A stretch of 64,000 nucleotides of DNA from Henriciella pelagia (GTDB lineage Bacteria > Pseudomonadota > Alphaproteobacteria > Caulobacterales > Hyphomonadaceae), in NCBI RefSeq assembly GCF_002088945.1, contig NZ_NCSU01000007.1, positions 62,001 through 126,000 of the forward strand, in the 5' to 3' direction. This document shows positions 25,927-34,433 of this stretch, piece by piece. The position numbers and the translations under genes were made by a program. Each line of letters opens with the position of its first letter. The first letter of the stretch is position 1. Below the pieces are notes generated by a model that saw only the letters and a list, made by a program, of their open reading frames with translations, searched no databases and was not told the DNA's origin.

Positions 25927-27276
25927 ATGAGTGACTCGCCTGCCGCCAACGTGCCCGATACCGTCTATGCCGCGCCCGCAAACTGGGTCGCGAAGGGTGC
26001 GGGTGCACAGGGCAATCTCTTCCTCACCGGCCGCGCCGGCACGGGCAAGACGACCATGCTGCGCCGCTTCCTCGCAGAAGCCGGAGAGAATACCGTCGTC
26101 CTCGCCCCGACGGGCGTCGCCGCGATGAATGCGGGCGGGCAGACCATTCACTCCTTTTTCAAGTTCCCGCCTCGCCTGATTGAGCCGAGCGACGTCAAAC
26201 GCCTGCGCGGCGTACGCCTCATCAAGGCGGTCGAGACGATGATCATCGATGAAATTTCGATGGTGCGGTCCGACATGCTGGACGCCATCGACAAGAGCCT
26301 GCAGCTCAATCGCGGCTCGAAGCGTCCTTTTGGCGGTGTGCGCATGATCCTGTCCGGTGACCTGCACCAGCTGCCGCCTGTCGCGCGTGGACCTGAAGCT
26401 GAAATCCTGAATGAGCGCTATGGAGGGCACTATTTTTTCAATGCGCCCGGATTCAAGGATGCCGAATTTGCCCTGCTCGCTCTGAAGCACGTCTTCCGCC
26501 AGGAAGACCCGCGCTTCCTTGCCCTGCTCGGCGCGATGCGGCAGGGACGACTCCTGCCCACTGACGAGAAGCTGCTGCAGTCGGTCGTCTCCGAACGAAC
26601 GGCCGTAGAGGCGAGCGAAACCCATGTCGTCCTGACACCGAACAATGCGAATGCGTTTCGCATCAACCAGGCACGCCTCGAGGACCTGCCCGGCAAGTCC
26701 CATTCTCTAGCGGCGAAGATCCAGGGAACATTCGACGAGAAATCCTATCCGACAGAAGCCGACCTTGAGCTGAAGGAAGGCGCGCGGGTGATGCTGATCA
26801 AGAATGATCCGGAAGGACGCTGGGTGAACGGTTCGCTTGCAACCGTGGACAGCTTCAAGGGAGACAATGTCCGCGTTGAGCTGGACGGCCATATCTACGA
26901 AATCGAGCCGGCGGCCTGGGAAAAGTACAAATACGAACTGGACCCGGAAACGAAGAAGGTCTCACGCGAGGTTGTCGGCACGTTCAAACAGGTGCCGCTT
27001 CGCCTTGCCTACGCCGTGACAATCCACAAGGCACAGGGGCTGACGCTCGACAAGGTGTTCATCGATTTCGACCGGGGCATGTTCGCGCACGGGCAGGCTT
27101 ATGTGGCGTTCTCGCGGGCACGGAACCTGGAGGGCCTGGAAATTTCAAGGGCACTCAGGCCGCGCGACCTTGTCATGGACCGCAATGCGTTTGCCTTTGG
27201 CAAGCTGGAGCCAATCGAAGAGACGGACGCTTACCTGCTTGCAAGATTTGCGAAGGATGACACGCGGCTGCTTTAG
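25927..27276 (+). CDS. Pif1-like superfamily 1 DNA helicase
   Basis: The 449-residue protein (ATG at 25927 preferred, 25906 possible) has motif I FLTGRAGTGKTTMLRRFLAE, motif II MIIDEISMV, motif III LSGDLHQLPPVA, motif V/VI TIHKAQGLTLDKVFIDFDRG and QAYVAFSRARNLEGLEI. This is the SF1B layout of bacterial Pif1/RecD2-like helicases. It probably unwinds DNA 5' to 3' in repair or replication. Its start is 41 bases from the divergent MoeB-like gene and its end overlaps the convergent PspB-like gene by 4 bases. Confidence 0.9.
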   Translation: MSDSPAANVPDTVYAAPANWVAKGAGAQGNLFLTGRAGTGKTTMLRRFLAEAGENTVVLAPTGVAAMNAGGQTIHSFFKFPPRLIEPSDVKRLRGVRLIKAVETMIIDEISMVRSDMLDAIDKSLQLNRGSKRPFGGVRMILSGDLHQLPPVARGPEAEILNERYGGHYFFNAPGFKDAEFALLALKHVFRQEDPRFLALLGAMRQGRLLPTDEKLLQSVVSERTAVEASETHVVLTPNNANAFRINQARLEDLPGKSHSLAAKIQGTFDEKSYPTEADLELKEGARVMLIKNDPEGRWVNGSLATVDSFKGDNVRVELDGHIYEIEPAAWEKYKYELDPETKKVSREVVGTFKQVPLRLAYAVTIHKAQGLTLDKVFIDFDRGMFAHGQAYVAFSRARNLEGLEISRALRPRDLVMDRNAFAFGKLEPIEETDAYLLARFAKDDTRLL

Positions 27277-27515
27277 GCGAGCCGGCGGATTTCCTCGCGC
27301 AGGCGCTCATCCTTGTCGGTGGCGATGGTTTCGAGGACCCGTACGCGCTCGGTGAGGCGTTCGACGTCCTTGCGGAGGCGAAAAATCTCGGCCTGGGTCT
27401 CTTCGTCCGCCTCGCGATCACCCCTGGTCTTGATCCAGTTCTTGATCACGCCTGCGCCGACGGCAATCAGCACAATGAGAACAACCATGGTGAACGGACT
27501 ATCGATCTCGAACAT
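27273..27515 (-). CDS. PspB-like small membrane protein
   Basis: An 80-residue protein with one membrane helix at about residues 9-27 (MVVLIVLIAVGAGVIKNWIK) and an amphipathic coiled coil (about 38-80) rich in Arg and Glu. This matches envelope stress protein PspB in length and layout. No pspA, pspC or pspF is nearby, so the usual phage-shock operon is absent and the assignment rests on shape. An AT-rich dyad lies just upstream and may be its operator. Confidence 0.7.
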   Translation of the reverse strand: MFEIDSPFTMVVLIVLIAVGAGVIKNWIKTRGDREADEETQAEIFRLRKDVERLTERVRVLETIATDKDERLREEIRRLA

Positions 27516-27517
27516 TG

Positions 27518-27553
27518 GACCCTCTTTTATTATCGTAATTCGATAATAGGGTC
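27518..27553. promoter_or_regulatory. AT-rich dyad upstream of PspB-like gene
   Basis: A perfect 8-bp inverted repeat (27528-27535 with 27541-27548, core ATTATCG-TAATT-CGATAAT) flanked by a further 5-bp pair (GACCC at 27518-27522 and GGGTC at 27549-27553). It lies just upstream of the PspB-like gene start. Dyads of this type are typical operators of dimeric winged-helix repressors (for example ArsR- or PadR-family), but the factor is unknown. Confidence 0.5.
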
Positions 27554-27583
27554 ATTGCGGTCCGGATTCAAGGAGAATCGGGT

Positions 27584-28039
27584 TTATCGGCCCGTGGATC
27601 CGAAACCGCCCTCTCCGCGTGCGGTCTCGTCAAGGTTGTCGACTTCCTGCCAGACAATCCGTGTGACCGGCGCGAGCACCATCTGTCCAATGCGTTCCCC
27701 GCGCGAAATGGTGAAGGTCTCGCTGCCATGATTGATCAGGATGACCTTCAGCTCACCGCGATAGTCGCTGTCGATCGTGCCCGGACTGTTGAGACAGGTC
27801 AGCCCGTGCTTTGCCGCGAGCCCCGAGCGTGGACGTATCTGGATTTCAAAGCCCTGCGGGATCGCGACTGACAGGCCGGTGGGCACCATGGTCCGCTCTC
27901 CGGGCTTCAGTTCGAACGGTTCGTCTTCGGGATAGGCGGCGCGGACATCCATACCGGCAGCGCCGTCTGTTTCATAAGCAGGCAGCGGCAGGCCGGCGAA
28001 GTGAGGAAGAGCCTTAACGGCAACGGTGATATCGGTCAT
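27584..28039 (-). CDS. dut: Deoxyuridine 5'-triphosphate nucleotidohydrolase
   Basis: Dut hydrolyses dUTP to dUMP and pyrophosphate, keeping uracil out of DNA. The 151-residue product (ATG at 28039; an upstream ATG at 28075 is less likely) has all five trimeric dUTPase motifs: [44 protein letters not shown] and the C-terminal [10 protein letters not shown]. In many bacteria dut neighbours coaBC, which here is 860 bases away on the same strand with two small genes between. Confidence 0.97.
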   Translation of the reverse strand: MTDITVAVKALPHFAGLPLPAYETDGAAGMDVRAAYPEDEPFELKPGERTMVPTGLSVAIPQGFEIQIRPRSGLAAKHGLTCLNSPGTIDSDYRGELKVILINHGSETFTISRGERIGQMVLAPVTRIVWQEVDNLDETARGEGGFGSTGR

Positions 28040-28099
28040 GCGCGCTAATGCGCGGGAGTCGCGATGCGGAGTCAACTCGCATCTGCGGGAAGAAAATGA

Positions 28100-28291
28100 T
28101 CAGACGACGAAAAAGTCAGGCGCGGCTTGAGGGAACTGACGGTCGATGACCTGTTCGGGCTGGAAATCGCCGGATGCAGCGTCAATCTGAGCGTCGGCCG
28201 GCTGTTCGGCTTCTGCAAGGGCATCTGCAAACGAATAGAGGCCGGCCATCGCCAGCGCTATGAATGCAAAGTATCCAACAATCAGTCTCAT
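28100..28291 (-). CDS. Small membrane or exported protein, unknown
   Basis: A 63-residue reading frame with one N-terminal hydrophobic helix (LIVGYFAFIALAMAGLYSFA) followed by an acidic, Ala/Gln-rich tail ending in PDFFVV. An ATG at 28291 is preferred over 28303. There is no recognised family. Coding is supported by the coherent membrane-helix-plus-acidic-tail pattern and by its place between two same-strand genes, but it could be spurious. Confidence 0.5.
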   Translation of the reverse strand: MRLIVGYFAFIALAMAGLYSFADALAEAEQPADAQIDAASGDFQPEQVIDRQFPQAAPDFFVV

Positions 28292-28402
28292 GGTTTCTTC
28301 CATTCGGTCCCCAAGTCTCCATTCTCGCTTGGGGCAGCAAACAAAGTGTTACGGTCCCGGTTACAACGAAGACAGGTGGGACCGGTTCCGAGGCATCAGT
28401 CT

Positions 28403-28813
28403 TCAGAGATAAATGGCCAGAAATATGGAGACACTGGACACAATCAGTGACAGCGCAGCAAGGCGTGTGGAGACGAGAAACCTTCGGCGTTCGTCCTGCA
28501 GGTCTGAGAGGACGGATGCGAGGAGCGGGAAGTTCACGCAGTGCCTGTCCTGACCGAGACGGATGTTGAAGAAGTTGACCTTGTCGCCTTCTCCGGTATG
28601 CGAGCCGAATTTGGAATTGAAGTGGTAATAGAGCCGCCCGAAGATCAGATCCTCGTCACAGCGAAATTTCCTCGACAGCGCCATGATATCGATCGGCACC
28701 CAGATTTTGGCATTCCGCGTCTTGTTCTCATCGGAAAAGTCCGAAAACGCGCCGAGATAGCGCCTGTAAATTTCCCGCAGCAGCCGCTCATCGGTCGGTA
28801 TCGCCTTTGCCAT
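28403..28813 (-). CDS. Unknown protein with C-terminal membrane anchor
   Basis: A 136-residue protein (ATG at 28813 preferred over 28831) not matched to a family. It is soluble and mixed alpha/beta for about 110 residues (for example DENKTRNAKIWVPIDIMALS, CDEDLIFGRLYYHFNSKFGS) and ends in a single C-terminal hydrophobic helix (LAALSLIVSSVSIFLAIYL) with no lumen tail, the tail-anchor layout. Upstream is coaBC, downstream the small protein at 28100. No function is inferred. Confidence 0.72.
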   Translation of the reverse strand: MAKAIPTDERLLREIYRRYLGAFSDFSDENKTRNAKIWVPIDIMALSRKFRCDEDLIFGRLYYHFNSKFGSHTGEGDKVNFFNIRLGQDRHCVNFPLLASVLSDLQDERRRFLVSTRLAALSLIVSSVSIFLAIYL

Positions 28814-28898
28814 GCGTTCATCCCCTCGCATGCGTTTAGATGCGGGAGAAACTACACCAGTTTAATGAAAGCCCGAAGGCAAGGGCGCGATAATGCGT

Positions 28899-30131
28899 TT
28901 ATTCCGCCGCCAGCTGTTGCCCATCCGGGTTGCCGAGCGCGACCGCGATCCGGTTGGCAAGGTTGCGGGCGACAGTCGTCTTGTCCATTCGAGGCCAGTG
29001 TTCGACATTGTCGCGTGTGACGAGAGAGACCTCGTTCTCGGCGCCGCCCATCACATCGCCAGACACATCATTGGCCACGATCCAGTCGCAGCCCTTGCGC
29101 TTCATCTTGGCCTGGGCGAGCGCTTCGACGTCATGGGTTTCGGCGGCAAAGCCGATGACCAGGCCGGGGCGGTTTTTGCGCTTCTTCGAGATGGTCGCGA
29201 GGATGTCCGGGTTTTCGGCGAGGGAGAGCGCCGGGAGCGTCTTGCCCTCATCTTTCAGCTTCAGCTTCTTGTTCGCCGAAATGGACGGGCGCCAGTCAGC
29301 GACCGCGGCCACGGAAATGAAGACGTCGGCTGGAAGGGCGGTCTCGCAGGCCTTCAGCATGTCGCGGGCAGTTTCGACATTCACCATGTCGACGCCCTTC
29401 GGCGGCGCAAGCGCGACCGGTCCGGAGACGAGGGTGACCCTTGCGCCTAGACGGGCAACAGCGGCCGCGATGGCATAGCCCTGCTTGCCGGAGGAATGGT
29501 TGGAGAGGTAACGCACCGGATCGAGCGGCTCGCGGGTCGGGCCAGCAGTGATCAGAATATGCTGACCTTCTAGTGGCTTCGCGCCATTCTGCGCGGCCAG
29601 CTGCTCCTCGACCTCGTCTGCGATGGCGAGCACTTCCGGCAGGCGGCCGGGCCCGAACTCGCCGCAGGCCATGGCACCTTCATCAGGCTCCATGACGGCG
29701 ACGCCGTCGCGGCGGAGGGTTTCGACATTGCGCCTTGTGGCCGCATGTTCCCACATGCGCACATTCATCGCCGGCACCATGAGAACCGGCTTGTCCGTGG
29801 CCATCAGGGTCGTCGAGGCCAGATCATTGGCGTGGCCATTCGCAGCCTTGGCGAGCAGGTCCGCTGTTGCTGGGCAGACAACGACAAGATCAGCAGAGCG
29901 CGACAGCTGGATGTGGCCCATCTCGGCTTCGTCATCGAGACTGAAGAGGTCGGTGTAGCATTTCTCGCCGGACAGGGCCGACACTGAGAGCGGCGTCACG
30001 AATTCCGCGCCAGCCTTGGTCAGGATGCAGCGGGCCTTCACATCACGTCGAGCAAGCTCACGGATGAGCTCCAGCGACTTGTAGGCCGCAATGCCGCCGC
30101 CAATGATGAGAAGAATGCTTTTGTTGCTCAT
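28899..30131 (-). CDS. coaBC: Bifunctional phosphopantothenoylcysteine synthetase/decarboxylase CoaBC
   Basis: CoaBC performs two steps of coenzyme A synthesis: CTP-dependent ligation of cysteine to 4'-phosphopantothenate, then FMN-dependent decarboxylation. The 410-residue product has the N-terminal CoaC flavoprotein domain (GGGIAAYKSLELIRELARRD, PAMNVRMWEH, and MACGEFGPGRLPE) and the C-terminal CoaB domain (about 190-400: ILITAGPTREPLDPVRYLSN, then HSSGKQGYAIAAAVARLGAR, and IGFAAETHD). It is near dut, its frequent neighbour. Confidence 0.97.
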   Translation of the reverse strand: MSNKSILLIIGGGIAAYKSLELIRELARRDVKARCILTKAGAEFVTPLSVSALSGEKCYTDLFSLDDEAEMGHIQLSRSADLVVVCPATADLLAKAANGHANDLASTTLMATDKPVLMVPAMNVRMWEHAATRRNVETLRRDGVAVMEPDEGAMACGEFGPGRLPEVLAIADEVEEQLAAQNGAKPLEGQHILITAGPTREPLDPVRYLSNHSSGKQGYAIAAAVARLGARVTLVSGPVALAPPKGVDMVNVETARDMLKACETALPADVFISVAAVADWRPSISANKKLKLKDEGKTLPALSLAENPDILATISKKRKNRPGLVIGFAAETHDVEALAQAKMKRKGCDWIVANDVSGDVMGGAENEVSLVTRDNVEHWPRMDKTTVARNLANRIAVALGNPDGQQLAAE

Positions 30132-30210
30132 GCGAACAAATCCGTCATTTCAGCATCCCTCTTACACATAAAGTATTGAGAAATCGAAGACACACCATGG
30201 GGAGCTGCTG

Positions 30211-30256
30211 AAAAAAATTAACCGGGCGTGCGGGTTTTCGCCCTGGCACGCCCGGT
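30211..30256 (-). terminator. Rho-independent terminator downstream of exported protein gene
   Basis: A perfect 11-bp inverted repeat (30221-30231 with 30246-30256), with a few further GGG/CCC pairs in the loop, is followed on the minus strand by a run of seven T residues (complement of 30211-30217). It ends the transcript of the exported protein gene at 30278-30859 and separates it from coaBC. Confidence 0.9.
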
Positions 30257-30277
30257 CCCCGTTAGCCCCGGCAGCGC

Positions 30278-30859
30278 CTAGTATCGGCGCAGCGGTCCTG
30301 TAATGACCTTTGGTCTGAGGCCCATACTATATGGACGAAAGTTCACAGAAGGTTGATGCGAGGTGCTGTAGAAGGCTGGCCCTGCCGCTGCCCGGCTGGG
30401 ACCGCCAGCAAGCTCAGATACGCTCCTATTCATCGAGATGACCGACTCCGGCCGGCGCGTGGCGCAGGCCCTGTGCGTCGTGACACCTGTGTCCGCCGAG
30501 ACGAAGGAACAGGGACGGGTTGCGCCCTCCACACCGCCGCGAAAGACGCGCACGCCAGACACTTCGTCGGCGACGTCACCGAAGGAAATGGATGGCCGGT
30601 CCATGGCCGGAGCGCGGATGATGCGCGTGCCGTCCGCCGCGGCTTCGCCGACACGGCGGATGAGCGTTGAGGTCTTCAAGGCCGACGCAATCTGGCGCTG
30701 CGTATAGCGACCGGCATGGGTGTCGGTTGAAACCTGGCAGCTTGAAGCGGCAGGTCCGCCAGCCAGACTGTCGCTGAAACAGCCGCGCGGATCGGCGCTC
30801 GCCGTTGAAGCAAACAGCATTGCTGCGAGGGCTGCGACGAAACCGAGCTGGGCATTCAT
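30278..30859 (-). CDS. Exported protein of unknown function, paired cysteines
   Basis: A 193-residue protein with a clean signal peptide (about 1-22, cut after ASA). The mature part is Ser/Arg/Ala-rich with four cysteines (in RGCFSD, SSCQVS, RPCSFVSADT and RACATRR) that could make two disulfides in the periplasm. No known domain is seen. It is monocistronic: its own terminator follows, and ubiB upstream is separated by 79 bases. Confidence 0.7.
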   Translation of the reverse strand: MNAQLGFVAALAAMLFASTASADPRGCFSDSLAGGPAASSCQVSTDTHAGRYTQRQIASALKTSTLIRRVGEAAADGTRIIRAPAMDRPSISFGDVADEVSGVRVFRGGVEGATRPCSFVSADTGVTTHRACATRRPESVISMNRSVSELAGGPSRAAAGPAFYSTSHQPSVNFRPYSMGLRPKVITGPLRRY

Positions 30860-30938
30860 TCCGGACTCCGCGAGATCAGGACGGGTTGGTTACAGAAACC
30901 CTAACACGCCCATCTGATCGGTGGAGTCGCTTCTCTTG

Positions 30939-32471
30939 CTACGCGAACTGGCTGATAGTCAGTCCCGCAATGGCTGCAATGGCAATTGTGAGGCCGAACC
31001 AGCCCCACCATGGCGGCCCGGACGGCTTTGCCTGGACGCTGCCTGCGTCATTGCTGGTTTCGAGAAAATGCTCGAACCGGTCCATGACGTCCGGCAGGCG
31101 TTTCAGGCGGTCGGCAATGTCGCGCACGCTCCTGGCAGCCAGCTTGGCCGCGCCAACAGGGCCGAAATTCTCCGTGATCCAGCTGCTGACCACAGGGTCC
31201 GCAGCCTTCCAGATATCGTGAGCCGGATCGATGGCACGGGCGACCCCCTCCACCTGCACCATCGTCTTCTGCAAAAGTACGAGTTCCGGACGCAGGCGCA
31301 TGCCGAATGTGCGGGTATAGTCCATGAGCTGCAGGAGAATGCGGCCCATTGAGACCTCCTCCGCCGGCTTTCCGTGTATGGGTTCGCCAATTGAACGCAG
31401 GGCCTGGGAAAATTCACCCACTGACTGGTTCGCCGGGACGTAGCCCGCTTCAAAGTGAACTTCCGCCACACGCTGATAATCGCGGCGGATAAAACCCCAG
31501 AGAATTTCAGCGAGGAACCGGCGCTCATTCAGGCCGATGCGTCCAATCAGGCCGAAATCGACCAGCGCGACCTTGTTCTGCGGCGTGATGAGAATGTTGC
31601 CCTCATGCATGTCCGCGTGGAAGACGCCGTGCCCGATCGCGTGCGAGAGAAAGCCGCGCGTAATGGCATTGGCGAGGTCCGGCCGATTGAGACCGGGCTG
31701 TTCGAGGGCTTTCGGGTCCGTTAGCGGAATGCCGTCGACCCAGTCCGTCGTGAGGACGCGCTGCCCGGTTCGGTCCCAGTCCACTGCAGGAATGGTGAAC
31801 CAGTCGTCCTGCTCGCTGATCGCGCGCATCTGGTCAGCCCCACCTGCTTCGAGGCGAAGGTCGAGCTCTTTTTCCATCGCCGTCGCCACCGTCTCTGTGA
31901 AGGCCACTGGTTCCAGCCTGCGACTCTCGATCGACACCCGCTCGACTGTGCGGGCCGCGCGTTTCATGGCGCGCAGCTCGCGGGCAATGAGCTTTTCCAC
32001 GCCCGGACGCAGGATCTTGACGGCTTTCATGCCATTCGACGTCTGCAGCTTGTGAACCTGCGCAAGCGAGGCGGCCGCCACAGGTTCGCCAAGCCCCGCG
32101 AACAGGCTTTCGGCTTCCTGCGCGCCGAACTCAATTGCAAGCGCCTTGCGTGCCTCCTCCAGGGAAAAGGCCGGTAGTTTGTCCTTCAGGCGGGAGAGAT
32201 CGGTGGCGACCTCTGCGCCGAACACATCTGGCCGGGTCGCTAGAAACTGGCCAAGCTTGATATAGGCGGGACCGAGCTTTTCCAGGGCACGCGCGAGGCG
32301 TTCGCCCTCGCGGCCTCTGGCGCGCCCGCCGAAGAAACGCATGGTGCGTCCGGCAAACCGCGCCGGGAAAGGCATCCGCCCATGATACTCACCCGGAAGG
32401 ATGACATCGTGGCGAACAAGCGCCGTACCAGCCCTCATCAGCCGGCCATAATCGGAAAGGGCCTTCAGCAC
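30939..32471 (-). CDS. ubiB: Ubiquinone biosynthesis kinase-like protein UbiB
   Basis: UbiB belongs to the atypical kinase ADCK/ABC1 family and supports coenzyme Q production at the membrane. The 510-residue protein has the KxGQ motif (GPAYIKLGQFLATRPD), the Ala-rich nucleotide loop (AAASLAQVHKLQT), the HADMHEGNILI-like catalytic segment (FHADMHEGNILITPQNKVAL) and DFG (VDFGLIGRI), with a C-terminal hydrophobic helix pair at about 485-510. ubiE follows 260 bases downstream on the same strand with a small gene between, matching the ubiE-ubiB pairing in many bacteria. Confidence 0.95.
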   Translation of the reverse strand: MLKALSDYGRLMRAGTALVRHDVILPGEYHGRMPFPARFAGRTMRFFGGRARGREGERLARALEKLGPAYIKLGQFLATRPDVFGAEVATDLSRLKDKLPAFSLEEARKALAIEFGAQEAESLFAGLGEPVAAASLAQVHKLQTSNGMKAVKILRPGVEKLIARELRAMKRAARTVERVSIESRRLEPVAFTETVATAMEKELDLRLEAGGADQMRAISEQDDWFTIPAVDWDRTGQRVLTTDWVDGIPLTDPKALEQPGLNRPDLANAITRGFLSHAIGHGVFHADMHEGNILITPQNKVALVDFGLIGRIGLNERRFLAEILWGFIRRDYQRVAEVHFEAGYVPANQSVGEFSQALRSIGEPIHGKPAEEVSMGRILLQLMDYTRTFGMRLRPELVLLQKTMVQVEGVARAIDPAHDIWKAADPVVSSWITENFGPVGAAKLAARSVRDIADRLKRLPDVMDRFEHFLETSNDAGSVQAKPSGPPWWGWFGLTIAIAAIAGLTISQFA

Positions 32472-32542
32472 ACCGCACCGCCCGACCGGTGGAACCCGAT
32501 GTCGCCAAAGACGTTTTCAATTCCACAATAAGGAGAGTTGAT

Positions 32543-32728
32543 ATGTCTGAGAACGCACAGTCCAGCAATGGCGCGCTCTATTTCATCGTTGGGGCCCTTG
32601 TGGTTGCCGTCATCGGTTTTGGCATCTGGTACTTTACCGGCCAGCCCGCTGCGAATGGCGGCGGCGAAGCCGACCTGTCCGTCTCGGTGAGTGAAGACGG
32701 AATGTCGATGGATACGCCGGACGAATAA
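32543..32728 (+). CDS. Small single-pass membrane protein, unknown
   Basis: A 61-residue protein starting at ATG 32543 behind a strong AAGGAGAG site; an upstream start at 32489 has no such site. It has a short polar N-terminus, one membrane helix (LYFIVGALVVAVIGFGIWYF) and an acidic C-tail (SVSVSEDGMSMDTPDE). It lies on the plus strand between the two leftward ubi genes, so it has its own promoter. No family is recognised. Confidence 0.7.
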   Translation: MSENAQSSNGALYFIVGALVVAVIGFGIWYFTGQPAANGGGEADLSVSVSEDGMSMDTPDE

Positions 32729-32733
32729 TCGGT

Positions 32734-33522
32734 TCATACCGCCCATCCAAAATGGAGCGCAGCAATTCCGCCAGAGAAACTGGTGACAGACACGCTGGAG
32801 AATCCAGCGGCTTCCACTTCTTCCCGAAACACTTGCTGTTTCGGGAATTTTCTTATGGATTCGACGAGATATTGATAGCTCTCCCGATCCGAGGCGACGA
32901 GTTCGCCGAGCTTCGGGATGACGTTGAAGCTGTATGTGTCGTACATGCGCTGCAGCATCGGCACGGTCATGTGGCTGAACTCAAGGACGGCCAGCCGGCC
33001 ACCCGTCTTCAGGACGCGGCGGAACTCTGACAAGGCCGCAGACCTGTCAGCAACGTTGCGTATGCCGAATGCGATTGTCACGGCGTCGACGGACCTGTCC
33101 TCGAATGGCAAGGCCTGGGCGTCGCCGCAGACCCAGTTGATGCGCCCCTCATAAGCCGCCATGTCCGGGCGGGCGCGGCCAGCATCCAGCATCGCATCAT
33201 TGATGTCACAGACAACGGCGCTTGCAAGCGCATCACGCCGGCGTCTGCGCCCGGCCCTGTCTGCGCGGTCGATAAAGGCCTTTGCGAGGTCACCTGTCCC
33301 GCCAGCCACATCGAGGAGCTTTTCGCCAGGTTGCGGATTCAGCTTGGCGATCGTGTCATGCTTCCACAGGCGGTGAACGCCCGCAGACATGAGATCATTC
33401 ATCACGTCATAGCGGCTCGCGACCGAGCGGAACACGCCCTTTACGCGCGCCACCTTCTCGTCCGGTGTCACCTCTTCAAAGCCGAAGCTGACGGTCTTTT
33501 CTTTTTCTGTCTGGTCTGTCAT
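32734..33522 (-). CDS. ubiE: Ubiquinone/menaquinone methyltransferase UbiE
   Basis: UbiE C-methylates the quinone ring (2-polyprenyl-6-methoxy-1,4-benzoquinol). The 262-residue product (ATG at 33522; 33543 also possible) has family markers KGVFRSVASRYDVMNDLMSA, the SAM-binding DVAGGTGDLAKAF, FGIRNVADRSAALSEFRRVL and PKLGELVASDRESYQYLVES. A basic insert (AGRRRRRDALA) interrupts the region after the SAM loop. mutM starts 49 bases away in the opposite direction, the conserved ubiE-mutM divergent pair. Confidence 0.96.
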   Translation of the reverse strand: MTDQTEKEKTVSFGFEEVTPDEKVARVKGVFRSVASRYDVMNDLMSAGVHRLWKHDTIAKLNPQPGEKLLDVAGGTGDLAKAFIDRADRAGRRRRRDALASAVVCDINDAMLDAGRARPDMAAYEGRINWVCGDAQALPFEDRSVDAVTIAFGIRNVADRSAALSEFRRVLKTGGRLAVLEFSHMTVPMLQRMYDTYSFNVIPKLGELVASDRESYQYLVESIRKFPKQQVFREEVEAAGFSSVSVTSFSGGIAALHFGWAV

Positions 33523-33571
33523 GCGCGCCAACCATAGTGGCATGAAAATCTAAACACTATATGCGGTTACC

Positions 33572-34420
33572 ATGCCTGAATTACCCGAAGTCGAGACAGT
33601 TCGCCGCGGCCTTTCCCCTGTCATGGACGGAAAGACCATTGAGTGGGTCCAGCTCAACCGGCCGGATCTGCGTTTTCCGATGCCTTCCGGCTTTGCAGAG
33701 CGCCTGTCCGGCGTGCGGATCGAGCGGCTGGGGCGGCGGGCGAAATTCCTTGTGGCGGAGCTGTCCTCCGGCGAGGCGCTGATCATGCATCTCGGCATGT
33801 CGGGCCGGTTCACGATTACGGACGGAACAAGGCTCGGCGAGTTCCATCATGAGGTCGCGTCGGACCCAAAACATGACCATGTCATCTTCCGCATGGAGGG
33901 CGAGCAGACGGTTACCTATAACGACCCGCGCCGTTTCGGTTTCATGGAGCTGTGGCCACTGGCGGACATGGAAGCTTATCCGCGGCTTGCGGGGTTTGGA
34001 CCGGAGCCGCTGTCGAATGGCTTCTCGCACGCCTGGCTGAATGAAGCGCTGGCCGGCAAGACTGGGCCAATCAAGTCGGTTCTGCTCGATCAGCGCACGA
34101 TTGCAGGGCTTGGAAACATCTATGTCTGCGAAGCGCTTTACCGCGCAGGCATCAGCCCGAAGCGGCGGGCCAATACGGTGCCGGGCGCGCGGGCCGCGCG
34201 GCTGACGCAGGCGATCAACCAAGTGATTGCTGAAGCCATCGAAGCGGGCGGCTCATCCATCAGCGACTTCAAGGCGGCGACCGGCGAACTTGGCTATTTC
34301 CAGCACAGTTTCTCGGTCTATGACCGTGAAAACCAGCCCTGCAAAACCTGCGGCGCCCCGATCAGACGCATCGTCCAGTCGGGGCGCTCAAGTTTTTATT
34401 GTGGGAGTTGTCAACGTTAA
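33572..34420 (+). CDS. mutM: Formamidopyrimidine-DNA glycosylase MutM
   Basis: MutM removes 8-oxoguanine and formamidopyrimidines. The 282-residue product begins PELPEVETVRRGL, with the catalytic Pro2 and Glu3, has the helix-2-turn-helix segment and NIYVCEALYRAGISPKR, and ends in a zinc finger (CKTCGAPIRRIVQSG and SSFYCGSCQR, four cysteines). All expected catalytic residues are present. It ends 13 bases from the convergent antitoxin gene. Confidence 0.97.
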   Translation: MPELPEVETVRRGLSPVMDGKTIEWVQLNRPDLRFPMPSGFAERLSGVRIERLGRRAKFLVAELSSGEALIMHLGMSGRFTITDGTRLGEFHHEVASDPKHDHVIFRMEGEQTVTYNDPRRFGFMELWPLADMEAYPRLAGFGPEPLSNGFSHAWLNEALAGKTGPIKSVLLDQRTIAGLGNIYVCEALYRAGISPKRRANTVPGARAARLTQAINQVIAEAIEAGGSSISDFKAATGELGYFQHSFSVYDRENQPCKTCGAPIRRIVQSGRSSFYCGSCQR

Positions 34421-34433
34421 CTACGTCGGCAAG

